Counted from the first letter of the stretch, positions 7,426 to 17,143 are shown. The stretch: DNA of 64,000 bases from Roseivivax halotolerans (GCF_900115815.1 NZ_FOXV01000013.1:33235-97234); one strand, 5' to 3'. A program made the numbers and translations. Notes: a model not told the origin generated them from the sequence alone.

Positions 7426-8943
7426 ATGACGACCAAATCCTCCATGTCCGGGCCGGTCGGGGCGGTCCTGGGCGTGACCGCGCTGTTTGGCGCGGCATTG
7501 GCCGGGCTTTATGCCACGGGCCAGTTGGACGATGTTCTCGCCCGCGGCGGGGACGCGCCCGAGGCTGTCGAGGACACAGCGGCTCTGCCGCAACCCGCGC
7601 CGGGTACGGACACCATTCCCGAGCCGCAACGCGATATGACAGCGCCTGAGACGGCGACCACAGGGTCGGAGCCTGTTCTCGCGGCCCGCACGCCCGATGC
7701 GCCGGAGGTTGCGACAGAGCCCGCAGCGCCGCTTGAAAACGCTGAGGAGGCCGATCGCGCCGATGCCGAGAGCGTAGCAACCGCGCCCGAAGCGTTGGAC
7801 GCTGACACCGAAGAAGAAACCGCGCCCAGTTTCGACCTCGTTCGGGTTTCGCCCGACGGTAACGCGGTGATCGCCGGGCGCGGGACACCGGGTGCGAGGG
7901 TCCGCGTCCTTCTCGACGATGCCGAGGTCGCGGAAACCGAGATCGACGCGAGCGGCAGCTTCGTCCTTCTTCAGCCGCTCGGGACAAGCGCCTCGCCGCG
8001 CGTCATCACGCTTGCCGAGCGGATGGGGGACGCAGAGCGGATCGGCGCGGAAGAGATTATTCTCGCCCCGTCGCCGGAGGCTCCCGAGGCCCAAGTGACC
8101 GCCTCTGCGGAAAATGGCGAAGAGATGGCGGCTGGTCCCGTCGGCGCTGACGACGCAGGCGACGCTCCGACCGAAACCGCGGCCATCGAAATTGACGCGG
8201 CACCGGAAACCCCGCCAAGCGAGGCTCCGAGCCAACAAGCGGCACTCCCTGACGCTGAGGAACCCGGTATCGAGCCGGGTAGCGAGTCCAGCGAACCGAC
8301 CGCCGCGAGTGACGCACCGAGTGAGACCGCCGCGCTCGATCCTGCCGCCGGCAGCGCGGTACCGGATCTGCCGGACCTCGCTCCGCCGGAAGCGGCTCCG
8401 CAACCGACCGCTGTGCTCCTGTCCGGCCCCGAAGGCGTCGATGTCGTCCAGCCCGCGACCGAGCCTGCAGATCTGCCGGACGGCGATTTCGTGGCGCTCG
8501 ACGCGATCAGTTACGACGACGGGGGAGACGTCTCGCTTTCCGGGCGCGCGACTCCCGGCGGATCGGTCCGCATTTACGTCGACAATTCTGAAGTGACGCT
8601 AACCGATGTCTCCGAAGGAGGCCGCTGGCGCACAGGCCTGCCGAGCACGGAGCCGGGCACCTACACGCTCCGCCTAGACCGGGTCGATGCCGAAGGGCGC
8701 GTTCTGGCGCGGATCGAAAGCCCGTTCCGCCGGGAAAGCCGCGCCGCGATCGAGGCGGCGGCGCCTGAAAGCGGCGGGCCGGTCTACGCGGTCACGGTCC
8801 AGCCCGGCAATACGCTGTGGGGTATTTCGCGCGAACGCTATGGCGAGGGGCTGCTCTACGTGAAGGTGTTCGAGGCCAATCAAGACCTCATTCGCGATCC
8901 CGACCTTATCTATCCCGGCCAAGTCTTCGCGCTCCCCGATTGA
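7426..8943 (+). CDS. LysM-domain envelope protein with acidic Pro/Ala-rich region
   Basis: 505-aa protein. An N-terminal membrane anchor (VGAVLGVTALFGAALAGLYA, about residues 9-28) is followed by a long low-complexity region rich in Ala, Pro, Glu and Asp. It contains two related beta-rich modules (PDGNAVIAGRGTPGARVRVL near residue 143; GGDVSLSGRATPGGSVRIYV later) resembling Ig-like repeats. A C-terminal LysM domain (YAVTVQPGNTLWGISRERYG to IYPGQVFALPD) should bind peptidoglycan. It is probably anchored in the inner membrane and reaches into the periplasm. The ATG at 7426 is chosen because the anchor begins right after it. Exact function unknown. Confidence 0.85.
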   Translation: MTTKSSMSGPVGAVLGVTALFGAALAGLYATGQLDDVLARGGDAPEAVEDTAALPQPAPGTDTIPEPQRDMTAPETATTGSEPVLAARTPDAPEVATEPAAPLENAEEADRADAESVATAPEALDADTEEETAPSFDLVRVSPDGNAVIAGRGTPGARVRVLLDDAEVAETEIDASGSFVLLQPLGTSASPRVITLAERMGDAERIGAEEIILAPSPEAPEAQVTASAENGEEMAAGPVGADDAGDAPTETAAIEIDAAPETPPSEAPSQQAALPDAEEPGIEPGSESSEPTAASDAPSETAALDPAAGSAVPDLPDLAPPEAAPQPTAVLLSGPEGVDVVQPATEPADLPDGDFVALDAISYDDGGDVSLSGRATPGGSVRIYVDNSEVTLTDVSEGGRWRTGLPSTEPGTYTLRLDRVDAEGRVLARIESPFRRESRAAIEAAAPESGGPVYAVTVQPGNTLWGISRERYGEGLLYVKVFEANQDLIRDPDLIYPGQVFALPD

Positions 8944-8946
8944 GGC

Positions 8947-9873
8947 TCAGCGCGGCAGCGGATCGTCCTCGCCCTGCGCCTCGCCAGCCAGCCAGTCCCG
9001 GAATTCTGAAAGGGCCGGGGTCACCGGACGATCGGTGGGCCAGGCCAGGTGATAGGCGCCAAGGCTCGTCGGCTCGGCGTCATGCGCGACGACAAGACGT
9101 TTTCGCGCGAGCGCTTCCTCGGTCAGGTAGTCAGGCAGCAAGGCCACGCCAAGCCCGTGAAGCGCGGCCTCGAGGATCGTCGTGAACTGATCGAAGGATG
9201 TACCGGGCAGGGGGCCTGTCTCGCGACCCTGGGCCGCGAACCAATCCTCCCAGGCCGTGGGCCGCGTGTCGATGTGGAGAAGCGGAAGTTGCGCCAGTGT
9301 CTTGAGTCCGACAGGCCCATCCTTGAGCACGCTTGGTGCGGAAACGGGCAAGACCCGTTCGGGACGCAGGAGCAGCCGGTTCGTGCCGGGCCGCGCTGCC
9401 ATGCCGAATTCGATGGCCGCATCGAAGGCTTCGGCCGCGAAATCGGGCGGCCTGAGGCGCGTCGTGAAGTTGATCGTCACTTCAGGGTGGCGCCGGGTGA
9501 AATCCGGAAGGCGCGGCACGAGCCAGCGCATCCCGAAGGACGGAAGCACCGACAGCGACAGGGAGCCCGCGCGCGACGGCATCCTGAGGCTCAGCGAGGC
9601 TTGCGCGATGCGGTTGAGTGCGGCGCGGACCTCGGCGGCATAGGCGCGCGCTTCGGGTGTGAGGCTGAGGGCGCGGGACTCGCGGCTCGCCAGCGTCACC
9701 CCAAGCTGATCCTCGAGCGTGCGGATCTGCCGGCTGATCGCGGATTGGCTGAGATCGAGCTCTCTCGCGACCGCCGCTGCGGTGCCGAGCCGATCCAGCG
9801 CCTCGAGCGCGCGCAAGGCGGGCAGGGGCGGCAGAAGGCGCCGCGATAAGGGGGATGCTTGCATTTCTTGCAT
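8947..9873 (-). CDS. LysR-family transcriptional regulator, divergent to gcdH
   Basis: 308-aa LysR regulator: N-terminal winged helix-turn-helix ([20 protein letters not shown] then [20 protein letters not shown], residues ~15-65) and a C-terminal substrate-binding domain. It resembles the GcvA/GcdR branch. It is divergent from gcdH, with 78 bases between starts, the usual arrangement of a LysR regulator controlling its neighbour, possibly with glutarate or a CoA intermediate as effector. The inverted hexamers CTTGCG (9879-9884) and CGCAAG (9911-9916) in the gap could be part of its site. The start is uncertain between 9873 and 9864; neither has a strong ribosome site. Confidence 0.9.
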   Translation of the reverse strand: MQEMQASPLSRRLLPPLPALRALEALDRLGTAAAVARELDLSQSAISRQIRTLEDQLGVTLASRESRALSLTPEARAYAAEVRAALNRIAQASLSLRMPSRAGSLSLSVLPSFGMRWLVPRLPDFTRRHPEVTINFTTRLRPPDFAAEAFDAAIEFGMAARPGTNRLLLRPERVLPVSAPSVLKDGPVGLKTLAQLPLLHIDTRPTAWEDWFAAQGRETGPLPGTSFDQFTTILEAALHGLGVALLPDYLTEEALARKRLVVAHDAEPTSLGAYHLAWPTDRPVTPALSEFRDWLAGEAQGEDDPLPR

Positions 9874-9951
9874 GGATTCTTGCGGTATTGTCGCTGTTCG
9901 ATGACGCTGGCGCAAGTTATCTTCTCTCCAAGCGAATTTGGAGGACACGTC

Positions 9952-11181
9952 ATGAAAGACCTCGATGACAAGCCTGTACTGAAAGCAAAAGACGCGCCCA
10001 ACCTGGGATCGTTTGACTGGGAAGACGCTTTCCGCCTGACGGACCAGCTCGAAGAAGATGAGCGCATGATCGCCGATAGCGCGCGCACCTTCGCGCAAGA
10101 GAGCCTGCAGACCCGGGTGACTCAGGCATTCGAAGAGGAAACCGTCGAGCCTGAGATTTTCCGGGAAATGGGCGAGATGGGGCTTCTTGGCGTCACCGTG
10201 CCCGAAGAATATGGCGGGCTCGGCTCGTCCTACGTGGCCTACGGGCTCGTCGCGCGCGAGATCGAGCGCGTGGATTCCGGCTATCGCTCTATGATGTCGG
10301 TGCAATCGAGCCTCGTCATGTATCCGATCTACGCTTACGGCACCGAGGAGCAGCGCAAGAAATACCTGCCGAAGCTCGCCTCGGGTGAATGGATCGGCTG
10401 TTTCGGCCTGACAGAGCCCGATGCGGGCTCCGACCCGGCGGGCATGAAAACGCGCGCCGAGAAAATCGACGGCGGCTATCGTATCTCGGGCTCCAAGATG
10501 TGGATCTCGAACTCGCCCATCGCGGACGTATTCGTGGTCTGGGCCAAGTCCGACGCGCATGACGGCAAGATCCGCGGCTTCGTGCTTGAGAAAGGCATGA
10601 AAGGTCTGTCGGCGCCGAAAGTCGGTAACAAGCTGTCGCTTCGCGCCTCGGTGACAGGCGAGATCGTCATGGATGGCGTCGAGGTCGGTGAGGACGCGCT
10701 GTTGCCGCATGTCGAGGGCCTGAAAGGTCCGTTCGGCTGTCTCAACCGTGCGCGTTACGGCATTGCCTGGGGCGTCATGGGTGCAGCCGAGTTCTGCTGG
10801 CATGGGGCGCGGGCTTACGGCCTCGACCGCAAGCAGTTCGGCAAGCCGATCGCGCAGACGCAGCTTTTCCAGAAGAAGCTCGCGGACATGCAGACCGAGA
10901 TATCGCTGGGTCTTCAGGCGTGCCTGCGGGTTGGTCGCCTCATGGACGAGGCCAAGGCCGCGCCCGAGATGATCTCGCTCATCAAGCGCAACAATTGCGG
11001 CAAAGCCCTTGATATCGCTCGCATGTCCCGCGACATGCATGGCGGAAACGGCATTTCAGCGGAGTTCCAGGTGATCCGCCACATGGTGAACCTCGAAACG
11101 GTGAACACCTATGAAGGCACGCATGACATTCATGCGCTGATCCTTGGGCGCGCGCAGACCGGCTTGCAGGCATTCTTCTGA
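9952..11181 (+). CDS. gcdH: Glutaryl-CoA dehydrogenase
   Basis: 409-aa FAD enzyme of the acyl-CoA dehydrogenase superfamily. It oxidatively decarboxylates glutaryl-CoA to crotonyl-CoA plus CO2 in lysine, tryptophan and glutarate degradation. The sequence is very close to characterised [51 protein letters not shown] and the catalytic base Glu388 in [22 protein letters not shown] at 9940-9944 precedes the ATG at 9952. The divergent LysR gene is the likely regulator. A short hairpin downstream (11194-11214) may end the transcript. Confidence 0.96.
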   Translation: MKDLDDKPVLKAKDAPNLGSFDWEDAFRLTDQLEEDERMIADSARTFAQESLQTRVTQAFEEETVEPEIFREMGEMGLLGVTVPEEYGGLGSSYVAYGLVAREIERVDSGYRSMMSVQSSLVMYPIYAYGTEEQRKKYLPKLASGEWIGCFGLTEPDAGSDPAGMKTRAEKIDGGYRISGSKMWISNSPIADVFVVWAKSDAHDGKIRGFVLEKGMKGLSAPKVGNKLSLRASVTGEIVMDGVEVGEDALLPHVEGLKGPFGCLNRARYGIAWGVMGAAEFCWHGARAYGLDRKQFGKPIAQTQLFQKKLADMQTEISLGLQACLRVGRLMDEAKAAPEMISLIKRNNCGKALDIARMSRDMHGGNGISAEFQVIRHMVNLETVNTYEGTHDIHALILGRAQTGLQAFF

Positions 11182-11193
11182 TACGAGGCGCTT

Positions 11194-11214
11194 GGGGCTC
11201 TTGCGGCCCCTTTT
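11194..11214 (+). terminator. Weak terminator-like hairpin after gcdH
   Basis: GGGGC (11194-11198) pairs with GCCCC (11206-11210), 7-base loop, then TTTT. The stem is only five pairs, so partial read-through into the E1 gene is possible. Confidence 0.4.
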
Positions 11215-11286
11215 CGCGAAGGCCAAGGTCACGCAAAGGCGCGGGATCCATCCGATCTCGCGCCTGCCGTCGAGCGGGAGAGCGAC

Positions 11287-13443
11287 ATGGACGCAAGCCA
11301 ACGGGTGCACGAGACGTTTCTGGAGCGGGTGAAGGCCGGCGATCTGCCGAGCCTCGATCCGTTGGAGATCGACCAGGAACTTCTTCGGCAGCTGTGGCGC
11401 GCGCAGCTCATCTCGCGGCACATGGACCGGGCAGGGCGCTGGCTGCAATCCCAAGGGCAGGGCTTCTACACGATCGGCTCCTCGGGGCATGAAGGTATGG
11501 CAGGCGTCGCACTGGCGCTCTCCGTCGAGGATCCGGCCTTTCTGCATTACCGCGACGGCGCGTTTCAGGCGGCGCGGGCGCTGCAGGCCGGTCAGGATCC
11601 GATCATGGACTTCGCGCTGTCCTTCGCCGCCTCGTCCGACGATCCGATCTCGGGCGGCCGACACAAGGTTTTGGGCTCCAAGGATCTGAACATCCCGCCG
11701 CAAACCTCTACGATTGCGAGCCATTTGCCGAAATCCGTGGGTACCGCCTTCGCCCTTGGCCTCAACAAGCGGCGCGGTCTGACGGAAGAGCGGCTGGCGC
11801 TCTGTTCCTTTGGCGACGCCTCGCTCAACCATTCCACAGCGCAAGGCGCGCTCAATACCGCCGGATGGACCGCCTGGCAGGGCGCGCCTCTGCCGCTGAT
11901 GTTCGTCTGCGAAGACAACGGTATCGGCATTTCAGTGAAATCACCCGAAGGCTGGGTGCGCGCGGTGCTGCAATCGCGGCCCGGTCTCGACTATGCCGAG
12001 GCCGATGGCTGTGATGTCGTGGCGGCTTATCGCGCGGCTCGCAATATGGCAGAGCGCATCCGCAAGACACGTCGGCCCGGACTTCTGCACCTCACTTGCG
12101 TGCGGCTCTACGGCCATGCCGGCGCGGACGTTGAAAGCACGTATCGCCCCGAGGCCGAGATCGCGGCTGCGGAAGCGCGCGACCCGCTGCTTTACACGGC
12201 GCGCCGTTTGCTTGATTCAGGACATGAAGAAGCCGATATTATCGAGCAATATGAAAGCGTTGAGGCGGAATGTTATCGTGCCGCAGAGCAAGCGATGACG
12301 CGCCCGCGGCTTAGCTCCGCCGCAGAAGTCGCAGCCTCGATCCTGCCGCCGAAAGCCAAGGCTCCGATCCCGAATGCGCCAGACCCCGAGGCGCGCGAGG
12401 CGGCGTTCGGGCCGGCCGATCTGCGCGCGCTGAAAGAGCCGCAAGCAATGAACAAGCTCATCAATCTGGGGCTGACGGACCTCATGCTGAGCTATGAAAA
12501 CATCGTGCTCGCAGGCGAGGATATCGGTCGCAAAGGCGGCGTTTACGGTATCACCAAGGGTCTCCAGAACCGGTTCGGAGCGACCCGTGTCACGGACACG
12601 CTGCTGGACGAGCAGTCGATCCTCGGGCTCGCGATCGGTCTTGGCCAACAAGGATATATTCCGATCCCGGAAATCCAGTTCCTGGCCTATCTGCACAACG
12701 CCGAAGACCAGATCCGGGGCGAAGCCGCGACACTGCCGTTCTTCTCCAATAGGCAATATGCCAACCCGATGATCGTGCGGATCGCGGGGCTTGGCTATCA
12801 GAAGGGCTTCGGCGGCCATTTCCACAACGACAATTCGCTGGCCGTCCTGCGGGATATCCCGGGCATCGTGATCGGCTGTCCGTCGGATGGCGCAGAGGCC
12901 GTGAGGATGTACCGCGAAGCCGTGCGGCTTGTGCGGGAGGAAGGGCGCGTCGTCGTCATGGTCGAACCGATCGCGCTCTATCCCATGCGCGACCTCATGG
13001 AGCCGGGCGACGGGCTGTGGACGCGCCGTTATCCCGAGCCGGGCGAAACAGCGCCGCTCTCGAGTCTCAGAACGCTGGGCGAGGGTACCGATCTTGCGAT
13101 CCTGACCTATGGCAACGGTGTCTATCTGTCGGAACAAGCGCGGCATGACTTGAACGCGTCTGGCATTGCAGCGCGCGTGATCGACCTGCGCTGGCTCACG
13201 CCGCTTGATGAAGCCGCGATCCTCAAGGCCGTTGGTACATGCGAGAAGGTTCTGGTCGTCGATGAATGCCGTCGCACAGGCTCGCAATCCGAAGCCTTGT
13301 GCACGCTGCTTGCCGAAAGATCGGACCGCCCATTCGCGCGCGTGACAGCCGAGGATTGCTTCATCGCGACCGGACCGGCTTACGCGGCCACATTGCCATC
13401 GCGGGAGGGGATCGTGGCAGCGGCGAAGGACTTGATGGCCTGA
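11287..13443 (+). CDS. Fused alpha/beta E1 component of a 2-oxoacid dehydrogenase
   Basis: 718-aa thiamine-diphosphate enzyme in which the E1 alpha (residues ~1-340) and beta (from ~388, MNKLINLGLTDLML) chains, normally separate, are joined. The TPP/Mg motif runs from GDASLNHSTAQGALN to CEDNGIGIS (about residues 175-225). The beta half has LAGEDIGRKGGVYG and the C-terminal transketolase domain ending in IATGPAYAATLPSREGIVAA. It is most like branched-chain (2-oxoisovalerate) or acetoin-type E1 enzymes. No E2 or E3 gene is adjacent, so it must borrow these or work alone. Its position behind gcdH suggests amino-acid catabolism; the substrate is not evident. Confidence 0.88.
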   Translation: MDASQRVHETFLERVKAGDLPSLDPLEIDQELLRQLWRAQLISRHMDRAGRWLQSQGQGFYTIGSSGHEGMAGVALALSVEDPAFLHYRDGAFQAARALQAGQDPIMDFALSFAASSDDPISGGRHKVLGSKDLNIPPQTSTIASHLPKSVGTAFALGLNKRRGLTEERLALCSFGDASLNHSTAQGALNTAGWTAWQGAPLPLMFVCEDNGIGISVKSPEGWVRAVLQSRPGLDYAEADGCDVVAAYRAARNMAERIRKTRRPGLLHLTCVRLYGHAGADVESTYRPEAEIAAAEARDPLLYTARRLLDSGHEEADIIEQYESVEAECYRAAEQAMTRPRLSSAAEVAASILPPKAKAPIPNAPDPEAREAAFGPADLRALKEPQAMNKLINLGLTDLMLSYENIVLAGEDIGRKGGVYGITKGLQNRFGATRVTDTLLDEQSILGLAIGLGQQGYIPIPEIQFLAYLHNAEDQIRGEAATLPFFSNRQYANPMIVRIAGLGYQKGFGGHFHNDNSLAVLRDIPGIVIGCPSDGAEAVRMYREAVRLVREEGRVVVMVEPIALYPMRDLMEPGDGLWTRRYPEPGETAPLSSLRTLGEGTDLAILTYGNGVYLSEQARHDLNASGIAARVIDLRWLTPLDEAAILKAVGTCEKVLVVDECRRTGSQSEALCTLLAERSDRPFARVTAEDCFIATGPAYAATLPSREGIVAAAKDLMA

Positions 13444-13472
13444 GCGCGGGGGCGCCTAATGGCGCCTGTCCG

Positions 13473-13498
13473 TGTTGCAACCAAGTAGAAATGTCACC
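13473..13498 (+). repeat. Left terminal inverted repeat of the insertion sequence
   Basis: TGTTGCAACC...AAATGTCACC. The matching right end is 14982-15007. A second GTGTCAC copy lies at 13516-13522. Confidence 0.75.
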
Positions 13499-13563
13499 GG
13501 GTTTGCAAAGCAGAAGTGTCACCATAAGCGCTGAGGTGAGCAAAGCCTGACAGGGCGGAGACC

Positions 13564-14928
13564 TCAATTATCGCAGCCCTGGCTGGCTTTGCGGGCCGCG
13601 TTTCGCTTTCGGTCTGCGAGGGTGTTCCAGCCGTTGTTGCGGCGTCCGTTCTTCCGGTATCCGTTTCTGGCACTTTCCGGGCGCACCTCGGCGCTGGCGG
13701 CGGTCCTGTCCTGCTCGGCCTTGATATGGGCAAGGACGGCACTGAGATGCTTGTTGTCCGTTATCGCCGCGTGTGTGACGCGCTGCTGATGCGGATCGAA
13801 GATGGTGCAGGGCAGGGCGATGCCTTTGTGACGAACCTGGATGCGCCCATCGGGGAATTCGTAGGTATCGGCATATTTGCCAACCAGACCGCGCGTCAGA
13901 TCGTTGACTTCCAGCCGGATGCGCTTGTGGTCGTATTTCAGGGTCAGATCCTTGCTGACATAGCGTTTGTTGCGCAGACAGAAGATCTCGGCCAGCCGAT
14001 CCAGTGCGACGTTCAACGCACGATGCAAATTATCCGGACGGGCAGCGGGCTTGGCGAACCTGTCGTTATAGCGCTCCATGAAGCCAGGGAGGAAGGTATT
14101 TGCAGCCTGCATATCCGAGATTCCAGCAATGCGCAGTTCTTTGACCAGGCGGTCCTGTAGTGTCCGGTTCGCCCGTTCCACGCGGCCCTTGGCCTGGCTG
14201 GTATTGGCGCAGAGAATCTCGATCTGCAGCTCTGCCAGAGCACGCCCGAACTGGGTCATGCCGGTCATGTGCTCGCTGGGTTTTGGCACGCGAAAGACCG
14301 TGTGTTTGTCGCTGTAGAACGCAACGGGGCGGCCATGCGTCGTCAGATAGCGCTCCAATGCTTCAAAATAGCTGAAGGTGCTCTCTGACCTGACGAAGCG
14401 CAGTTCCATGAGCGTGCTGGTGGCATCGTCGATGAAGACGAGCAGGGTGCAGGGATCGCCCCGATCCTCGAACCAGCGGTGCTCCGAGCCGTCAATCTGT
14501 ATGAGCTCGCCAAAGCACTCTCTGCGCAATCTCGGCTGATGAAATGTCCGACGTTGTTTGCGCGAGAGCCAAAGGTCGGCTTCCTGCATCCATTTGCGAA
14601 CCGTCTCTCGCGACACCTTGAACCCATGATGCTCGGCCAGCATCTCAGCCGCCAGCGTCGGCCCGAAGTCGGGATAGTTCTCCTTGATCAGCGACAGCGC
14701 GTAATCCCGTTTGGCTTTGTGGATGCGATTGTTCGGAGGTTTGCCGCGCGCCTTGTGCCGGATCGCCGACGCGCCATCCTGACGATAAAGCTTCAACAAC
14801 CGGAAAATCTGCCGACGCGTCAGTGCCAGCATGCTCGAAGCATTGTCGACGCTCAACCGTCCATCATCGACCTGCGCCAAAACCTCCACGCGTTTCAACT
14901 CGCGCTCGCTCATAACCACCCATCCCAT
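13564..14928 (-). CDS. DDE transposase (ISNCY family type)
   Basis: 454-aa integrase-type transposase. It has an N-terminal helix-turn-helix region (VEVLAQVDDGRLSVDNASSM then ALTRRQIFRLLKLYRQDG) that binds the ends. The central rve catalytic core has Asp in LIQIDGSEHRWFEDRG, a second Asp in the DDATSTLMELRFV/FYSDKHTVFRV stretch and Glu in AKGRVERANRTLQDRLV, i.e. a complete DDE triad. The C-terminal tail is basic. The ATG at 14928 is preferred because GGGAGA lies just upstream; ATG 14913 and a TTG at 14934 are alternatives. No internal stops are seen, so it is probably functional. Confidence 0.9.
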   Translation of the reverse strand: MGWVVMSERELKRVEVLAQVDDGRLSVDNASSMLALTRRQIFRLLKLYRQDGASAIRHKARGKPPNNRIHKAKRDYALSLIKENYPDFGPTLAAEMLAEHHGFKVSRETVRKWMQEADLWLSRKQRRTFHQPRLRRECFGELIQIDGSEHRWFEDRGDPCTLLVFIDDATSTLMELRFVRSESTFSYFEALERYLTTHGRPVAFYSDKHTVFRVPKPSEHMTGMTQFGRALAELQIEILCANTSQAKGRVERANRTLQDRLVKELRIAGISDMQAANTFLPGFMERYNDRFAKPAARPDNLHRALNVALDRLAEIFCLRNKRYVSKDLTLKYDHKRIRLEVNDLTRGLVGKYADTYEFPDGRIQVRHKGIALPCTIFDPHQQRVTHAAITDNKHLSAVLAHIKAEQDRTAASAEVRPESARNGYRKNGRRNNGWNTLADRKRNAARKASQGCDN

Positions 14929-14981
14929 GCCCAATCTCCCTCAACTTCGGAAGGGAGAGTGACATTCCTGAATTGCTCATG

Positions 14982-15008
14982 GGTGACATTTTAGCTTTGC
15001 AGTTACAA
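14982..15008 (-). repeat. Right terminal inverted repeat of the insertion sequence
   Basis: Read on the minus strand it is TGTAACTGCA...AAAATGTCACC, matching the left end. A second GTGACAT copy lies at 14959-14965. Confidence 0.75.
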
Positions 15009-15128
15009 GTCCGATAATCGCATAATCAGTATTATGTTAAAAACCGTCACGGTGAGATCTGTAATTATGGACAGAGCTTAGCGCGATCTCGTAATCTGCT
15101 GCCGCTGTATCTTCGGGTTCCCGCATCC

Positions 15129-15923
15129 ATGTCGTCCGATCCGAACACCAACGCCGTTTCGGAGGCGCTTGAAGGCCGGCTTCTGCGGCTGACCCTGTGC
15201 GATACGATCGAGCAAGCCTGGTCCACGCATTGCGCTACGATGGCGGAATACGGGTTCACGCGGCTCCTCTATGGCTTCACACGGTTCTGGTCCGGTGCAT
15301 CGCTTGGCGATCCAGAGGACTTCCTCGTTCTGACGAACCTCGAAAAGAAGTACACCGACCGTTTCATCGGGGACGCCATGTATCGGGACGCACCGATGGT
15401 TCGCTGGTCTTTGGAGAACGAAGGCGTCGTGTCGTGGCGGATCCTTGGCCAGATGCAGGCATCGGGCGTTCTCACTGAAGCGGAGCGCAAGGTTGTCGCG
15501 TTCAACCGCTCGCAAGATGTGACCGCCGGATATTCGATCTCGTTCCGGTCAGTGTCGCGACGGGCCAAGGGCGCGATCGCTCTCATGGCGCGTTCGGGTC
15601 TTGAACAGGACGAGGTGGACGAGATCTGGAACCGGCATGGCGCTGCGATCGAGCTGTTCAACAACATCCTGCATCTCAAGATCCTCACCCTGCCCTATAC
15701 GCCGCAAAATCAGAGCCTGACGCCGCGCCAACGCGAAGCGCTCGAATGGGTTGGTGACGGAAAGACAACGGCCGACATCGCCGCGCTCATGGGATTGACG
15801 GCAGCGACCGTCGAAAAACATCTCCGGCTCGCGCGCGCCGCGCTCAATGTCGAAACCACGGCGCAGGCCGTGCTGAAAGCCGCGTTTCAGAACCAGATGT
15901 TCGTTCTGGACCTCCGGGGCTGA
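15129..15923 (+). CDS. LuxR-family regulator with autoinducer-binding-like domain (LuxR solo)
   Basis: 264-aa regulator. The N-terminal ~175 residues look like an autoinducer-binding domain, and residues ~195-255 form a LuxR helix-turn-helix (SLTPRQREALEWVGDGKTTA then DIAALMGLTAATVEKHLRLA). No luxI synthase is nearby, so it is a solo receptor that may sense acyl-homoserine lactones from elsewhere or another ligand. The region upstream (15009-15128) is AT-rich and directly abuts the insertion sequence, so its promoter may have been altered by the insertion. No strong ribosome site precedes the ATG at 15129. Confidence 0.85.
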   Translation: MSSDPNTNAVSEALEGRLLRLTLCDTIEQAWSTHCATMAEYGFTRLLYGFTRFWSGASLGDPEDFLVLTNLEKKYTDRFIGDAMYRDAPMVRWSLENEGVVSWRILGQMQASGVLTEAERKVVAFNRSQDVTAGYSISFRSVSRRAKGAIALMARSGLEQDEVDEIWNRHGAAIELFNNILHLKILTLPYTPQNQSLTPRQREALEWVGDGKTTADIAALMGLTAATVEKHLRLARAALNVETTAQAVLKAAFQNQMFVLDLRG

Positions 15924-16210
15924 CTGCAGCGACGGTCAGGAATTCCGGACTTACCTAACGCAAAGTAAACTGTCAGCTTGAACACGTTCCACGCGTGTTG
16001 GCTTTCAGAGGCCCGGAACGTCGATGATGCCGTATACCCCTGATATTGCAGGGCTCTGCGACATAGTTGAGTGTGAGTATCGGTGCAGACTCCAAATTTT
16101 CGGAGTGTGTATTCGGAAGGCCCGGCAGGCCCCAACTCTCATCCCCAAATGTCTTGGGGGCAATGCCGGGTCTCATTTAATGAAGGTTTGATTTCAACAG
16201 CTTGTTTTAG
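15924..16210. other. Intergenic region without a recognisable gene
   Basis: About 290 bases between the LuxR solo and the tsf terminator, of lower GC than the neighbours. It contains small inverted repeats, for example CTCCAAA...TTTCGGAG near 16090 and CCCCAAATGTCTTGGGG near 16144. No coding frame with a ribosome site was found on either strand; it could hold a small RNA or the remains of one. Confidence 0.4.
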
Positions 16211-16242
16211 AACGAAAAAGGCCGCCCCTAGAGGCGGCCTAA
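16211..16242 (-). terminator. Rho-independent terminator of rpsB-tsf
   Basis: AGGCCGCC (16220-16227) pairs with GGCGGCCT (16233-16240). On the minus strand the stem is followed by TTTTT (16215-16219). It lies 22 bases past the tsf stop. Confidence 0.92.
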
Positions 16243-16264
16243 TTCATTCCCGATCCGAAGAGGT

Positions 16265-17143
16265 TCAGCCGCCCTGTGCCGCTTTCGCGACTTCGGCTGC
16301 GAAGTCCTCTTCTTTCTTCTCGATGCCTTCGCCGACCTGCATACGCACATAGCCGGTGATCTCGACGCCTGCATCAGCGGCGGCCTGCGCCACGGTCTTG
16401 TCCGGGTCGATGACGAAGGCCTGACCGAGCAGCGTGATCTCGGCGAGGTACTTCTTCATGCGGCCTTCGATCATCTTCTCGATGACCTGCTCGGGCTTGC
16501 CCGACTGGCGCGCGATGTCGATCTGGACCTGGCGCTCTTTCTCGACGATCGAGGGCTCGAGGTCGTTCTCGCTGAGCGATGCGGGGTTCGCCGCGGCGAT
16601 GTGCATCGCCACCTGACGGCCGAACGCTTCGTCATCGCCAGTGATCGCAACGAGCACGCCGATATTGCCCATGCCGTCGCCAGCCGCGTTGTGGACGTAG
16701 GACACGACCTTGTCGCCTTCGATCTTCTGCATCCGGCGCAGGGTCATGTTCTCGCCGATCTTGGCGATCTTGTCGGTCAGGACGTCCTTGACCTTCTTGC
16801 CCTGGATCTCGGCTTCAGCCAGCGCGGCAACGTCGGATTCTTTCAGCGCGGCTTTCGAAATATCGCCAACCATTTCCTGGAACTCGGCGTTCTTGGCGAC
16901 GAAGTCGGTCTCGGCATTCACCTCGACGGCAACGCCCGTGCCGCCTTCGACAGCCACGGCCACGAGGCCCTCGGCCGCGGTCCGGCCGGATTTCTTCGCA
17001 GCTTTCGCAAGGCCCTTGGTGCGCAGCCAGTCGACGGCGGCATCCATGTCGCCCTCGGCCTCGGTCAGCGCCTTTTTCGCATCCATCATGCCTGCGCCAG
17101 TCATTTCGCGCAGTTCTTTCACCTGTGCAGCAGTGATCGCCAT
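16265..17143 (-). CDS. tsf: Translation elongation factor Ts
   Basis: 292-aa EF-Ts, the nucleotide exchange factor that regenerates EF-Tu-GTP. It starts [20 protein letters not shown] with the family's UBA-like N-terminal domain ([20 protein letters not shown]) and the core EF-Tu contact TDFVAKN. The ATG at 17143 is preceded by GAGGAG on the minus strand. It lies 113 bases downstream of rpsB in the classic rpsB-tsf operon and ends before a strong terminator. Confidence 0.98.
   Translation of the reverse strand: MAITAAQVKELREMTGAGMMDAKKALTEAEGDMDAAVDWLRTKGLAKAAKKSGRTAAEGLVAVAVEGGTGVAVEVNAETDFVAKNAEFQEMVGDISKAALKESDVAALAEAEIQGKKVKDVLTDKIAKIGENMTLRRMQKIEGDKVVSYVHNAAGDGMGNIGVLVAITGDDEAFGRQVAMHIAAANPASLSENDLEPSIVEKERQVQIDIARQSGKPEQVIEKMIEGRMKKYLAEITLLGQAFVIDPDKTVAQAAADAGVEITGYVRMQVGEGIEKKEEDFAAEVAKAAQGG

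Larger units (their letters stand above)
13473..15008 (-). mobile_element. Insertion sequence, ISNCY/IS481-like, with 5-bp direct repeat
   Basis: A 1.54-kb element with one transposase gene on the minus strand. The two ends start with TGT and end the 26-base inverted repeats in AAATGTCACC / AAAATGTCACC (18 of 26 positions match without gaps). Each end also carries a second copy of the (A/G)TGTCAC motif 24-25 bases further in, probably a second transposase site. The element is bracketed by GTCCG (13468-13472 and 15009-15013), a likely target duplication, so insertion looks recent and the element intact. The right boundary could be 15007 instead of 15008. Confidence 0.82.

Noticed and set aside
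9874..11040. Upstream extension of the LysR frame on the minus strand to a 697-codon frame
   Set aside because: The extension runs antisense to gcdH and has no homology; LysR homology begins at 9873.
13441..13472. Terminator of the E1 gene (GGCGCC TAAT GGCGCC)
   Set aside because: The hairpin is real, but neither the present sequence nor the site rebuilt without the insertion sequence has a T-run after it.
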